Shown here in pieces: positions 1 to 6,407 of a DNA stretch of 8,625 bases. Each line of letters starts with the position of its first letter. The first letter of the stretch is position 1. The DNA is taken from NCBI GenBank assembly GCA_001817765.1, contig MHIZ01000005.1:1-8625 (forward strand), given 5' to 3'. The stretch is from Candidatus Colwellbacteria bacterium RIFCSPLOWO2_02_FULL_44_20b. GTDB lineage: Bacteria > Patescibacteriota > Minisyncoccia > UBA6257 > Colwellbacteraceae. The notes beneath the pieces are model-generated. The model had not been told where the DNA came from. It was given only the letters and a program-made list of their open reading frames with translations, and ran no database searches. Both the position numbers and the translations under genes were made by a program.

Positions 1-52
1 ATATTTATTAGTTAGTTCTATCGAAGGGAGACCTCGAAAAGTGGTGGAGAGT

Positions 53-820
53 CTATTTCTTTTGAGGTGTAGTACGCGTTGATGGACCTGAGCTCTTCTT
101 TGAAACCCTTTTCAGTCGTTCTTTTTGTACGGCTATTTTTTCTTCGATAAGTTCACGGAGCTTTACTTCGCCGAGCGGTTCGTCGTTTTTCTCGATCTTG
201 AAACTTGTTTTGAATTCTTTCCAGAATCGTTTGTTGTATTTCAAATTAATAAGCGCGATAACGATCATCGCGATCAAAGCACCGACGCCGGCGGCGAGCA
301 TATCTTTTTGCGCGTCCCAGATATCCCCCTGGGCGCCTAAGAATGCGACGCCAGCTGACGGATCGCTTGTAAGTACCGTTAGCCACTCGATAATTTCATA
401 GAGTGCCGAAAAGGAGAGCGTGAGGTCGAGTGGTAGATAGTATCCCCAAAACCCTTTTACTTTTCCAATTCTCAGGAATATTTCGCGTACTGGGTAAGCG
501 AGTAGGAAGCCGAATGAGAAGTGGACGATGCGGTCGTACATATTGCGTTCAGCGTTAAATAAATCTTGTAGTGTATAGCCGAATGGCACCTCGGCGTAGG
601 TATAGTGCGAGCCGATAAGGTGCAAGACCATAAAGATCGTAATCAACGTGTACGAGACGTTTGAAAGCTTGAAATATTTTCCGGTAAAGAAAATTATCGG
701 GACGAAAATAAAAACGAGCAGGTTTTCAAGAAGCCAGTCATCGGGATAGACGGGGTTAATTGCCGCCCAGAGCCAAACACCAAGAAAGATAACGAATAGA
801 GTTTTTTGATAGCGCGTCAT
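53..820 (-). CDS. YjdF/DUF2238 family inner-membrane protein
   Basis: A 255-residue integral membrane protein of the DUF2238 (E. coli YjdF) family, whose molecular function is not established. Six likely membrane segments can be seen, at about residues 7-22, 31-46, 55-73, 99-113, 127-148 and 175-193. The family signature is well kept: GSHYTY (70-75), a DRIVHFSFGFLLAYPVRE block (96-113), YEIIEW (141-146), then a DP..GVAFLGAQGDIWDAQKDM block (153-174). Residues 195-255 form a highly charged, basic, partly helical tail ending in a Ser/Thr/Lys-rich stretch. That tail makes the protein longer than YjdF, which I recall as roughly 210 residues. The ATG overlaps the TGA of the upstream kinase-like gene by 4 bp (ATGA), so translation is probably coupled and this start is well supported. 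It ends with TAG. No terminator was found in the 52 bases to its left. Confidence 0.9.
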   Translation of the reverse strand: MTRYQKTLFVIFLGVWLWAAINPVYPDDWLLENLLVFIFVPIIFFTGKYFKLSNVSYTLITIFMVLHLIGSHYTYAEVPFGYTLQDLFNAERNMYDRIVHFSFGFLLAYPVREIFLRIGKVKGFWGYYLPLDLTLSFSALYEIIEWLTVLTSDPSAGVAFLGAQGDIWDAQKDMLAAGVGALIAMIVIALINLKYNKRFWKEFKTSFKIEKNDEPLGEVKLRELIEEKIAVQKERLKRVSKKSSGPSTRTTPQKK

Positions 821-1374
821 TGATTTGTGAGGTACTTAAACGCATCATCCGTTGTTTTCATAAAATCGAGAGAATTATCGAAATACGCGATGTTATACTT
901 TTTGCATTCTTCTTCAAGGTATTTGCTAAACTCGATTGCCATTGTTATATATTCAAGCATTTTTTCGTCACTGATTCTTTTTGTCCAGTCGAGGTTGTCT
1001 ACGTTTGAAAATTGCCGAAGACGTTTTAATTCTTCTTCCGCAGATATTTTATTATAACCGATAAAACACGCACGGACATCTTGGTTTTCTTTTTGTATTT
1101 CAGCGATATGCTTCGGAAGAATCGGATCGCCCTCAACTAAATACCGCGGCTCGACACGCGCTATATGAAGCAGAACCGGTTTTAGGATCGGCCAGAGCTT
1201 TTCCGCCTTGTTTATAAATTCGTCGCCTTGTTGAACGCCTAATATAGGAACGCTTTCCTGGGCTCCTGTTACGAGCACGTCAGCGGGGAGATAGGGAATT
1301 TGTTTTTCTGAAACGAACTTGCGGGCGATTAATGATTTTCCCGAGCGCATTGCGCCACCCAAAACATAGAGCAT
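817..1374 (-). CDS. P-loop kinase-like NTPase, first gene of operon with DUF2238
   Basis: A 185-residue soluble protein with a Walker A motif at the extreme N-terminus (GAMRSGKS, residues 7-14). The layout fits the nucleoside/adenylate-kinase-like P-loop group. A second acidic motif, YLVEGDPILP (78-87), sits where small-molecule kinases carry a substrate or Walker B-like element. An Arg/Lys-rich segment at 114-134 could act as the lid. The overall look is closest to 2-phosphoglycerate kinase or AAA_33-type proteins, but the substrate cannot be named. It lies directly upstream of the DUF2238 gene with an ATGA overlap, so the two are surely co-transcribed; a functional link is inference only. 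A TATAAT box ends 10 bp before the ATG, and there is no Shine-Dalgarno sequence. The sequence does not allow a choice between a kinase and another P-loop phosphotransferase. Confidence 0.8.
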   Translation of the reverse strand: MLYVLGGAMRSGKSLIARKFVSEKQIPYLPADVLVTGAQESVPILGVQQGDEFINKAEKLWPILKPVLLHIARVEPRYLVEGDPILPKHIAEIQKENQDVRACFIGYNKISAEEELKRLRQFSNVDNLDWTKRISDEKMLEYITMAIEFSKYLEEECKKYNIAYFDNSLDFMKTTDDAFKYLTNQ

Positions 1375-1384
1375 ATTTTATTAT

Positions 1385-1390
1385 ATTATA
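1385..1390 (-). promoter_or_regulatory. -10 box (TATAAT) of the kinase/DUF2238 operon
   Basis: A perfect TATAAT on the minus strand, 10 bp before the ATG at 1374. The predicted start near 1378 leaves a leader of about 4 nt. The -35 region is weak (TTCCCT at 1408-1413, spacing 17). Confidence 0.55.
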
Positions 1391-1465
1391 ATGTTCAGAT
1401 TTTTAAGAGGGAAGATGCTTTATACCCTGTTTTTTTATCGGATATTATCAAAAAGAGAAGTTTAG

Positions 1466-1471
1466 TATACT
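1466..1471 (+). promoter_or_regulatory. -10 box (TATACT) of the ABC-F gene
   Basis: TATACT lies 17 bp before the ATG at 1489. A possible -35 is TTATCA at 1445-1450, with a short 15-bp spacer. The expected leader is about 11 nt and contains AGGA (1478-1481) 7 nt before the ATG, the only plausible Shine-Dalgarno-like site in the window. Confidence 0.5.
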
Positions 1472-1488
1472 CTGTGTAGGATTCTTTT

Positions 1489-3102
1489 ATGACTATAAAG
1501 AAGAAACAATTGCATATACCGGCGCTTAAGGCGAAGAATGTTTCGTTTACGACTGATTCGGAGGTAAGAATTCTGAGCGGCATTTCCATTCATTTCGGAA
1601 ATGAAAAGACGGGGCTTGTCGGACGCAATGGTATTGGAAAGACAACCTTACTTAGGATTCTTCTTGGTGAATTACAACCAACCAGCGGTAAAGTTGAGCG
1701 TGACGCGCTTGTCGCGTATTTGCCGCAAGATTTTCATTTCATAATGCAACAGACAGTCGCGGAGGCGCTTGGCGTTGCTGAAAAGCTCGCGGCACTTCAT
1801 AACCTCAAAAAGAAAGAGAAAGACGATGCGCCTCTTATAATTATTGGCACGGATTGGGGTGTTGAGGAGCGAGTACGAAAAGTTTTCAAACAGCTTCATT
1901 TTTCTCTTGCTGACTTATCACGGAATGTTGGTTCGCTCTCAGGAGGAGAACGGACTAAAGTAATTTTCGCGAAATTACTTCTTACTGATGCTAATTTTTT
2001 GATTCTTGATGAACCGACTAATAATCTTGATTCGATTTCACGAGAAGCGGTTTATGATTTCATTCGTAGTTTTAGGGGCGGGATGCTTATTGTGAGCCAC
2101 GATCGAGCGCTTTTAAATATCATGGAGCGGATTGTGGAGCTTACTGAAAAGGGCCTTATACTGTATGGCGGGAATTATGAGACGTACGTGACACAAAAAA
2201 ACTTTGAACGGGCGGCGGCGAAACGGAAACTTGTTTCAGCTGAAGAGACTTTTAAAAAAATAGAACAACAAGCGGAAACTGTTCAGAAACGGCAAGAGAG
2301 GCGAAATGAGTACGGGAAAAAGCGAATTCCGAACCTTGGTTTGGCGCGTATTGAGGTTGGTAAGATGAAAGACACGAGCCAGAAGACAACATCGCACCTT
2401 AGACAAGTTCATAGGGAACGAGTTTCGAAAGCGTTAGGGAATCTTGAAGAAGCGCAGGCGCGGATACTTCCTGAAAATCAGATTGTCGTAAATTTGAAAC
2501 CGACCGAGGTGCCAAATGGAAAACTTGTTTTTAAATTTGAAAAAGTTTCGTTTGGATATTCAGGGGGCGATACGGAGGTTCTTAAGAATCTTTCTTTTAA
2601 TTTTTACGGACCAATACGACTTTCTGTGCAAGGCGCGAACGGATCGGGCAAAACAACGCTTGTAAAACTTATGCTCGGTGAACTTCAACCAATATCGGGC
2701 GAAGTTACGCTTGGTGTTGAGCACTGTGCTTACCTTGATCAGAGCGTTTTTCTTTTAGATCGTGAGGCGACGCTTCTTTCGAATATCAAACGATTTTCCG
2801 ATGTTGATGAGACAATCGTCCGAAAATGGCTTGGACTTTTTCTTTTTCGCCAGGATGAGGTTATGAAAAAAGTAAAAGATTTAAGTGGTGGAGAAAAGAT
2901 GCGGGCGGCTTTGGCGTGTGTTTTATCCGGGAAGACTCCGCCGCAGTTACTCGTGCTTGATGAGCCGACCAATAATCTCGACTTGAACAGTATTGAACAG
3001 ATTGAAAGCATTCTTTTGAATTATAAAGGCGCGCTTGTTGTTATCTCGCACGATACGGAGTTTTTGAAGAATGTCGGAGTTGGAGAGGCGATTTCGCTTT
3101 AG
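1489..3102 (+). CDS. ABC-F family ATPase, twin nucleotide-binding domains
   Basis: A 537-residue soluble ABC-F protein with two complete ABC cassettes and no membrane domain. Cassette 1 has Walker A GRNGIGKT (45-52), signature LSGGE (150-154), Walker B plus catalytic Glu LILDEP (171-176), D-loop NNLD (178-181) and H-loop SHD (203-205). A charged helical linker spans about 240-330. Cassette 2 has Walker A GANGSGKT (382-389), LSGGE (465-469), LVLDEP (488-493) and SHD (520-522). Family members bind the ribosomal E site and relieve stalled translation, and some give antibiotic resistance. All catalytic residues are present, so it should hydrolyse ATP. The linker is of ordinary length and I cannot assign it to EttA, Uup, YbiT or a resistance subgroup. 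Its TAG overlaps the tail-to-tail stop of the broken membrane gene by 4 bp. The C-terminal fragment of a second ABC-F protein lies at 8476-8625. Confidence 0.95.
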   Translation: MTIKKKQLHIPALKAKNVSFTTDSEVRILSGISIHFGNEKTGLVGRNGIGKTTLLRILLGELQPTSGKVERDALVAYLPQDFHFIMQQTVAEALGVAEKLAALHNLKKKEKDDAPLIIIGTDWGVEERVRKVFKQLHFSLADLSRNVGSLSGGERTKVIFAKLLLTDANFLILDEPTNNLDSISREAVYDFIRSFRGGMLIVSHDRALLNIMERIVELTEKGLILYGGNYETYVTQKNFERAAAKRKLVSAEETFKKIEQQAETVQKRQERRNEYGKKRIPNLGLARIEVGKMKDTSQKTTSHLRQVHRERVSKALGNLEEAQARILPENQIVVNLKPTEVPNGKLVFKFEKVSFGYSGGDTEVLKNLSFNFYGPIRLSVQGANGSGKTTLVKLMLGELQPISGEVTLGVEHCAYLDQSVFLLDREATLLSNIKRFSDVDETIVRKWLGLFLFRQDEVMKKVKDLSGGEKMRAALACVLSGKTPPQLLVLDEPTNNLDLNSIEQIESILLNYKGALVVISHDTEFLKNVGVGEAISL

Positions 3103-3858
3103 AGAAAAGTCGCTTTGCTTTCTTTCAAGGTTTGTTTGTATTCCTTGCGGTTGTCGATACAGTCTTTATAGACAAGAAAAATTCCGGAGATAAGAGCGAT
3201 AATATTAATCGATTGGAGTAACGGAATTATCCGAGATGAGAGGACGGCAACGAACCAGAGCTCGTTTGGATAATCGATGAGTTCGGTAAAGTAAACGACT
3301 GAGACTATCGTCTGAAGCACAGCGGCTACTAACATTACGAAGATTCCTATTCTTGCCCGTGTTGTTTCAACGCGGGTTTTTGTTTTAAACCAGTGAAAAA
3401 TCGAGTATGAAAGAGTAATTTGGATGGGAAGGTAGAAGACAAAGATGACTGTCCAAATCGGAATATACCTGACGATATCGTCAAAATACGCGAAGTAATT
3501 CGCAAGAAAGACGACGGCGAAAACAATTCCGATTAGAATAAAACGGTTCAGTGTTTGCTGATGCTTCATAGGTGAGATTCGTGTTATGCCAAGATACAAA
3601 CAGACCATCCCTATGAAGGTAAGCGAGAATGTTATTGAGAAGAAAAGATGAACGTACGCGTCTATTGTAAAGGGAATACCTGCTTAGCTAAGAACTGTTG
3701 GGATCTTATACCAGTATAATAAGAAAAGACCGATTAACCACCATAATAAAAAAACGAGCGGTTTTTCTGAAGTAGAGCCATTCGACGAAAAAGTATACGC
3801 TTCCGATGATGCCTAAGATAACCACCGCTAGCGTAAAATAGAAGTTCGTGTTTGGCAC
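3099..3858 (-). pseudogene. Multi-TM membrane protein, broken by a frameshift and an in-frame TAA
   Basis: The 3' part (3608 to 3099) is an open frame of 169 codons starting MVCLYLG, but that ATG lies inside a hydrophobic run. Upstream in the same frame, after a TAA at 3684-3686, the DNA reads AGIPFTIDAYVHLFFSITF, which joins smoothly into GMVCLYLGITR to make one TM helix. Beyond the TAA the same frame reads LLWWLIGLFLLYWYKIPTVLS. Dropping one base from a 7-T run (3748-3754 as A on the plus strand) joins this to an N-terminus starting at GTG 3858 (PNTNFYFTLAVVILGIIGS...FRKTAR). Bridged, the product is 252 codons with seven or so TM helices and a basic first cytoplasmic loop (RKTAR). I do not recognise the family. 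It could be a decayed gene, an assembly error at the homopolymer, or a slippage-controlled gene. As written, only a 50-residue peptide and an internal fragment can be made. Confidence 0.75.
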
Positions 3859-3867
3859 TTTGCTTTA

Positions 3868-3873
3868 ATTATA
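3868..3873 (-). promoter_or_regulatory. -10 box (TATAAT) of the broken membrane gene
   Basis: A perfect TATAAT on the minus strand, 9 bp before the GTG at 3858, with the predicted start about 3 nt before the codon. It is the main support for taking GTG 3858 as the original start, since an in-frame TAA lies just upstream. Confidence 0.5.
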
Positions 3874-3946
3874 GTTGAGTATTCAGAGAACAGCCACGTT
3901 TCTTGTGAATTGTTTTTCTAAACTTAGGATATATGATATAGTTCAG

Positions 3947-3952
3947 TATTAT
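3947..3952 (+). promoter_or_regulatory. Candidate -10 box (TATTAT) of the cupredoxin gene
   Basis: TATTAT lies 20 bp before the ATG at 3973, with TTAGGA (3924-3929) at a 17-bp spacing as a poor -35. An alternative -10 is TATGAT at 3932-3937. The expected leader of about 14 nt holds no Shine-Dalgarno sequence. Confidence 0.3.
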
Positions 3953-3972
3953 CATTAAGTTTTTACAAAATT

Positions 3973-4458
3973 ATGAATAAGAATCTTATTGTTGGTTTAC
4001 TTGTTGTTTTCATTGTTATTATAGGCGCTGTTTGGTACTCGGGAGGACTATCTCCGCGGCAGGCGGAAGCCCCTCTAGAAGAGGATTTGTCGAATGAACC
4101 TGTTATTGAGGGCCCTGGAGATCGTGTCCAAGTAGTTACAGCTTTTACCGTGAGTGGTGATAATTTCAGATTTTCAGTTCCTGAGATGTCTGTGAATGTC
4201 GGAGATACAGTGCGCGTAACTTTCAAGAACGCGGACAAGATGAGCACTATGAAGCACGACTGGAAGGTTGATGAATTCGCGGCCGCTACCAAGATTCTTT
4301 CGGTAGGGGAAGAAGAAACAATTGAATTTGTCGCTAGTAAAGCCGGAACATTTGAATATTATTGTTCGGTTGGTAGTCACCGGGCGAATGGAATGAAAGG
4401 AAGCCTTACCATTACAGAAGTCACAGAGACTGAGCAGAGTCAGGGTTTTAATCCATAA
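3973..4458 (+). CDS. Membrane-anchored cupredoxin (type 1 copper protein)
   Basis: A 161-residue protein with an N-terminal membrane segment (residues 5-22) and no lipobox Cys, so it is probably a signal anchor holding the domain outside the membrane. A polar, acidic linker (about 26-50) leads to a plastocyanin/azurin-like beta domain (55-148). The four expected type 1 copper ligands are visible: His95 (in MKHDW), Cys131 (EYYCSVGSH), His136 and Met141. The Cys-x4-His-x4-Met spacing is the one found in auracyanin and rusticyanin rather than plastocyanin (Cys-x2-His-x4-Met). The family carries single electrons between redox partners, or binds copper. No oxidase or electron-transfer gene is present in the window, so its partner is unknown. 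It stands alone, divergent from the broken membrane gene and convergent with the kinase operon. Confidence 0.9.
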   Translation: MNKNLIVGLLVVFIVIIGAVWYSGGLSPRQAEAPLEEDLSNEPVIEGPGDRVQVVTAFTVSGDNFRFSVPEMSVNVGDTVRVTFKNADKMSTMKHDWKVDEFAAATKILSVGEEETIEFVASKAGTFEYYCSVGSHRANGMKGSLTITEVTETEQSQGFNP

Positions 4459-4483
4459 GCTCAGGACGCCTTAATGTTCGCAA

Positions 4484-4503
4484 TTTCTAAACCGATTTAG
4501 AAA
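4484..4503 (+). terminator. A/T-rich hairpin downstream of the cupredoxin gene
   Basis: TTTCTAAA (4484-4491), loop CCGA, TTTAGAAA (4496-4503): a perfect 8-bp stem 26 bp past the stop codon. It is weak (A/T-rich) and not followed by a T-run, so it is a poor intrinsic terminator, though it could block or mark transcript ends. The rest of the 130-bp gap (4459-4588) holds only a second small inverted repeat, CAATGA/TCATTG at 4510-4530. Confidence 0.25.
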
Positions 4504-4588
4504 ATTCTCCAATGATGGAAGAAGTCATTGTGATATTTCAGGAATTAGTGATGCCGCTTCAAAATATCCATTACGAACGATTTTTGTT

Positions 4589-5083
4589 CTAGAAATTCTT
4601 AAGAAAGCTCTCTGCTGCTTCTTCGGCGGAGAGGTTTGAGTTATCTATTCTTTCGTCAAATTCGGTCAGAGATTCTTGCCATTTGTAGATCATTTCTATT
4701 TCTTCTCGTCTTAACCGCGGAGGGCGCATTGTGTTTCGTTTTTGGATTTCTTCAAAGGAGGGAAGGAGAAGTAAGATTTTCGGATTGTGATTTTTTAGAA
4801 GTTCTCGATAGAGTTTCGCGGTTTCGTCGTTTATAACATCCAAAATAATTACGTCGCAGTTTTCTTTGAGAAAATTCTCGGCGAGCGTGCAGGCGTTTTT
4901 GACGCCAAGAAATTGTTGGGTTTTTCCTTCTTCGCCTTCCCAGGGCGCTTTATGGGGGTTGCGAAGAAACCAACGGATTGTATCGACGTCAATGACAGCG
5001 CACTTTTCACGCTTTTTCGCGGCTAACTCGGCTATGGTATTTTTACCCGCTCCGGCGGGACCCGTGAGGATGAGGAGTTTCAT
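4589..5083 (-). CDS. Small P-loop kinase-like protein with GKN Walker A variant
   Basis: A 164-residue protein of the AAA_33/small-molecule-kinase type. The Walker A motif is GPAGAGKNT (8-16), in which the usual Ser/Thr after the Lys is Asn, followed by Thr. DVDTIRW (32-38) occupies the position of the substrate-binding or catalytic acidic residues after strand 2. VIILDVIND (78-86) is the Walker B-like strand, and RNTMRPPRLRREE (116-128) is an Arg-rich lid of the kind that clamps the phosphates. Comparable proteins include gluconate/shikimate-kinase-like and chloramphenicol-phosphotransferase-like enzymes; the substrate cannot be read from sequence. It is the third gene of the 5542-4589 operon, 14 bp after the 68-residue protein, with no Shine-Dalgarno sequence. 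A TATAAA (5097-5102) before its ATG might give extra transcription. It ends with TAG. Confidence 0.8.
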   Translation of the reverse strand: MKLLILTGPAGAGKNTIAELAAKKREKCAVIDVDTIRWFLRNPHKAPWEGEEGKTQQFLGVKNACTLAENFLKENCDVIILDVINDETAKLYRELLKNHNPKILLLLPSFEEIQKRNTMRPPRLRREEIEMIYKWQESLTEFDERIDNSNLSAEEAAESFLKNF

Positions 5084-5097
5084 ACTGGTTGGCTGAT

Positions 5098-5304
5098 TTA
5101 TAACCCTAAATTACTAAAGTTACCAAGATAAGAATTTAGAAAAGCAGGGATTACAAAACCGAGCGCGATTGCTGGCAGAACGACGACAATAAGCGTAATA
5201 ATCAATGTCCAGAGAAAGTACTTTCTTGTTTTTTCAACTGATTTGTAAATAAGATCAAGTTTCTTTTCGTTTTCTTCAAATCGTTTTTGAATATCGTTGT
5301 CCAT
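5098..5304 (-). CDS. Small coiled-coil/single-TM protein
   Basis: A 68-residue protein. Residues 1-26 form a charged amphipathic helix (MDNDIQKRFEENEKKLDLIY) likely to be coiled-coil. KSVEKTRKYFLWT (21-33) leads into one strongly hydrophobic segment (about 30-57), followed by a short polar tail. The pattern of a coiled coil, then VEKTRKYFLW, then a TM helix resembles a small protein I associate with Parcubacteria; its function is unknown to me. It sits between DUF167 (13-bp gap) and the P-loop kinase (14-bp gap) on the same strand, so it belongs to that operon. The hydrophilic part is probably cytoplasmic, given the Lys/Arg just before the helix. The start has no Shine-Dalgarno sequence; a GATACT box ends 9 bp upstream. 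Confidence 0.8.
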   Translation of the reverse strand: MDNDIQKRFEENEKKLDLIYKSVEKTRKYFLWTLIITLIVVVLPAIALGFVIPAFLNSYLGNFSNLGL

Positions 5305-5313
5305 AGTGTTTAT

Positions 5314-5319
5314 AGTATC
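5314..5319 (-). promoter_or_regulatory. Possible internal -10 box (GATACT) before the 68-residue gene
   Basis: GATACT on the minus strand overlaps the DUF167 stop codon and ends 9 bp before the ATG at 5304, the same spacing as the other promoters here. It may add an internal start within the operon; no convincing -35 was seen. Confidence 0.25.
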
Positions 5320-5542
5320 ACTTTTCGACGATTTCGATTATTTTTTGGCGGGAAGTAAAGCCAGAGACGATTCTTATGTTTGATTGACTTGTCTTGAAGT
5401 AATCAGCAAGGGCTTTCACAATCGCGGCGTTGGCTTTGCCTTCAACGGGCGGTTCTTTTACTGAAACCGTGAAATATCCTTCGCTTAGTTTCTCAACTTT
5501 TGTTTCTTTGGCGTTTGGTTTCGCGGTAATGAAGAGTTTCAT
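5318..5542 (-). CDS. DUF167/UPF0235 (YggU-like) protein
   Basis: A 74-residue protein covering the whole DUF167 domain. The family pattern is clear: AKPNAKETKV near the N-terminus, a strand FTVSVKEPPVEGKANAAIVKAL (residues 24-45) with the diagnostic P.EGKAN motif, and the closing block IRIVSGFTSRQKIIEI (56-71). The family is widespread in bacteria, archaea and eukaryotes, is structurally characterised, and has no agreed function. It is the first gene of a three-gene minus-strand operon and is divergent from the pseudouridine synthase gene, with only 25 bp between the two ATGs. Its first ten codons are the parent of a 31-bp sequence that recurs at 6319-6349 and 7171-7201 without the rest of the gene. 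Confidence 0.92.
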   Translation of the reverse strand: MKLFITAKPNAKETKVEKLSEGYFTVSVKEPPVEGKANAAIVKALADYFKTSQSNIRIVSGFTSRQKIIEIVEK

Positions 5543-5544
5543 TT
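5514..5544 (-). repeat. 31-bp DUF167-start repeat, copy A (in the intact gene)
   Basis: The first codons of the DUF167 gene (MKLFITAKP) plus 2 bp before the ATG. It matches copy B (6319-6349) at 28 of 31 positions and copy C (7171-7201) at 26 of 31, all in the same orientation. Similarity stops abruptly upstream of the start codon. Confidence 0.7.
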
Positions 5545-5549
5545 TCTAT

Positions 5550-5555
5550 AGTATA
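5550..5555 (-). promoter_or_regulatory. -10 box (TATACT) of the DUF167 operon
   Basis: TATACT on the minus strand, 7 bp before the ATG at 5542, predicting a leader of 0-1 nt. It overlaps the plus-strand -10 box of the divergent gene by four bases. The -35 region, inside the neighbouring coding sequence, is weak. Confidence 0.45.
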
Positions 5556-5557
5556 GT
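5552..5557 (+). promoter_or_regulatory. -10 box (TATAGT) of the pseudouridine synthase gene
   Basis: TATAGT, 10 bp before the ATG at 5568. A second TATAGT lies at 5547-5552. The short palindrome CTATAGTATAG carries -10-like hexamers on both strands; no good -35 was found. Confidence 0.45.
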
Positions 5558-5567
5558 AGTGCTTTAG

Positions 5568-6308
5568 ATGGATAAACGTAAAGAAGGGTCTCCGGAAAAA
5601 GCTGAGTATCCGATGCGAATCAACCGTTATCTTGCTTTGCGGGGCTATTCGACGCGGCGAGGCGTTGATGAACTTATAGAAAAGAAACAAGTTTTCATTA
5701 ACAATCGCGTCGCGGTGCTTGGTGACAAAGTTAATAAAGAAGATGTTGTTGAGGTTCGCACTCAAGGTACGCCGAAGAAATATCTTTACTTCGCTTACAA
5801 CAAACCAGTCGGGATTGTTACGCATTCTCCCCAAGAAGACGAGGTTGACATCAAGAAAAGAACTGAGCGTTTTTCTGATTTAAGAGACGTTTTTCCCGTT
5901 GGGCGGCTCGATAAAGATTCTCATGGACTCATTATTTTGACTAACGATGGACGAGTTACTGATCGTTTACTTAATCCTGATTATGAACACGACAAGGAAT
6001 ATATTGTACGGACAACTCGGAAACTGCGGGAGAGTTTTAAAAAGAATATGGAGGCGGGAGTTGATATCGAAGGATATGTTACTAAAAAGTGCGTCGTTCG
6101 AGTGATGAACGATTTTGCTTTTTCAATTATTCTTCAGGAAGGTAAAAAGCATCAAATTCGCCGGATGGTTGTGGCACTTCATAATGATGTCGCTGACTTG
6201 GAACGAGTGCGAGTTTTAAATATCCGTCTTACCAGCCTTAAACCAGGAGAGTACCGGAAGATTGAGGAAAAAGAACTTAGGAGTTTTTTGGAGGGGTTGG
6301 GGTTATAA
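5568..6308 (+). CDS. RsuA/RluB/RluF-type rRNA pseudouridine synthase
   Basis: A 246-residue enzyme that isomerises uridine to pseudouridine in rRNA. An S4 RNA-binding domain (about 16-64) with RINRYLALRGYSTRRGVDELI is followed by the catalytic domain. YNKPVGIVTH (78-86) precedes the family's active-site block GRLDKDSHGLIILTNDG (112-128), in which Asp115 is the catalytic Asp. KEYIV (143-147) and EGKKHQIRRM (191-200) are the remaining conserved blocks. The length is typical of the S4-containing RsuA/RluB/RluE/RluF branch. Which site it modifies (16S 516, or 23S 2604/2605) cannot be decided from sequence alone. Codon 1 is used as start because a TATAGT box lies 10 bp upstream; Met16, just before the S4 domain, is an alternative. 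Its TAA is immediately followed on the opposite strand by a stub of a DUF167-like start. Confidence 0.92.
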   Translation: MDKRKEGSPEKAEYPMRINRYLALRGYSTRRGVDELIEKKQVFINNRVAVLGDKVNKEDVVEVRTQGTPKKYLYFAYNKPVGIVTHSPQEDEVDIKKRTERFSDLRDVFPVGRLDKDSHGLIILTNDGRVTDRLLNPDYEHDKEYIVRTTRKLRESFKKNMEAGVDIEGYVTKKCVVRVMNDFAFSIILQEGKKHQIRRMVVALHNDVADLERVRVLNIRLTSLKPGEYRKIEEKELRSFLEGLGL

Positions 6309-6318
6309 TTTTCTCGTC

Positions 6319-6349
6319 TTTGGTTTTGCGGTGATGAAGATTTTCATTT
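6319..6349 (-). repeat. 31-bp DUF167-start repeat, copy B (orphan)
   Basis: On the minus strand it reads ATG AAA ATC TTC ATC ACC GCA..., giving MKIFITAKPKTRKL and then TAA (ORF 6347 to 6303). This copies the first nine or so codons of the DUF167 gene about 0.8 kb away, with nothing of the remaining domain. It matches copy C at 29 of 31 positions, closer than to copy A. It is unlikely to be a functional gene. Confidence 0.65.
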
Positions 6350-6376
6350 AGTAGCGGATTTTGACTCTAAAATGAG

Positions 6377-6391
6377 ACGATATTAAATCGT
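6377..6391. repeat. Inverted repeat ACGAT-ATTAA-ATCGT
   Basis: A perfect 5-bp inverted repeat in the gap before the NYN gene. It abuts the next inverted repeat (6391-6407), and a TTGACT at 6361-6366 precedes both. It could be an operator half, part of a weak terminator (followed by a T-run at 6396-6401), or chance in A/T-rich DNA. Confidence 0.3.
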
Positions 6392-6407
6392 ACACTTTTT
6401 TAGTGTA
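6391..6407. promoter_or_regulatory. Inverted repeat TACACT-TTTTT-AGTGTA at the NYN promoter
   Basis: A perfect 6-bp inverted repeat with a 5-T centre whose right arm overlaps the proposed -10 box (TAGAAT, 6406-6411). The position fits an operator that would block the promoter; no regulator gene is visible nearby. Confidence 0.35.

Noticed and set aside
11..25. Hairpin CGAAGG-GAGA-CCTCG as terminator of the DUF2238 operon
   Set aside because: The stem is interrupted by a bulge and not followed by a T-run on either strand.
2739..3011. 90-codon minus-strand ORF inside the ABC-F gene
   Set aside because: It is antisense to cassette 2, whose Walker and signature motifs are fully conserved on the plus strand.
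3748..3754. Programmed -1 ribosomal frameshift at the T7 run
   Set aside because: A -1 shift in the frame from GTG 3858 leads to a stop within a few codons (YYGG then TAA). Only a +1-type skip or loss of one T restores the protein, and no stimulatory structure is evident.
4512..4592. 26-codon ORF (MMEEVIVIFQ...) after the cupredoxin gene
   Set aside because: It has no ribosome binding site or promoter, overlaps the end of the opposite-strand kinase gene, and has no recognisable features.
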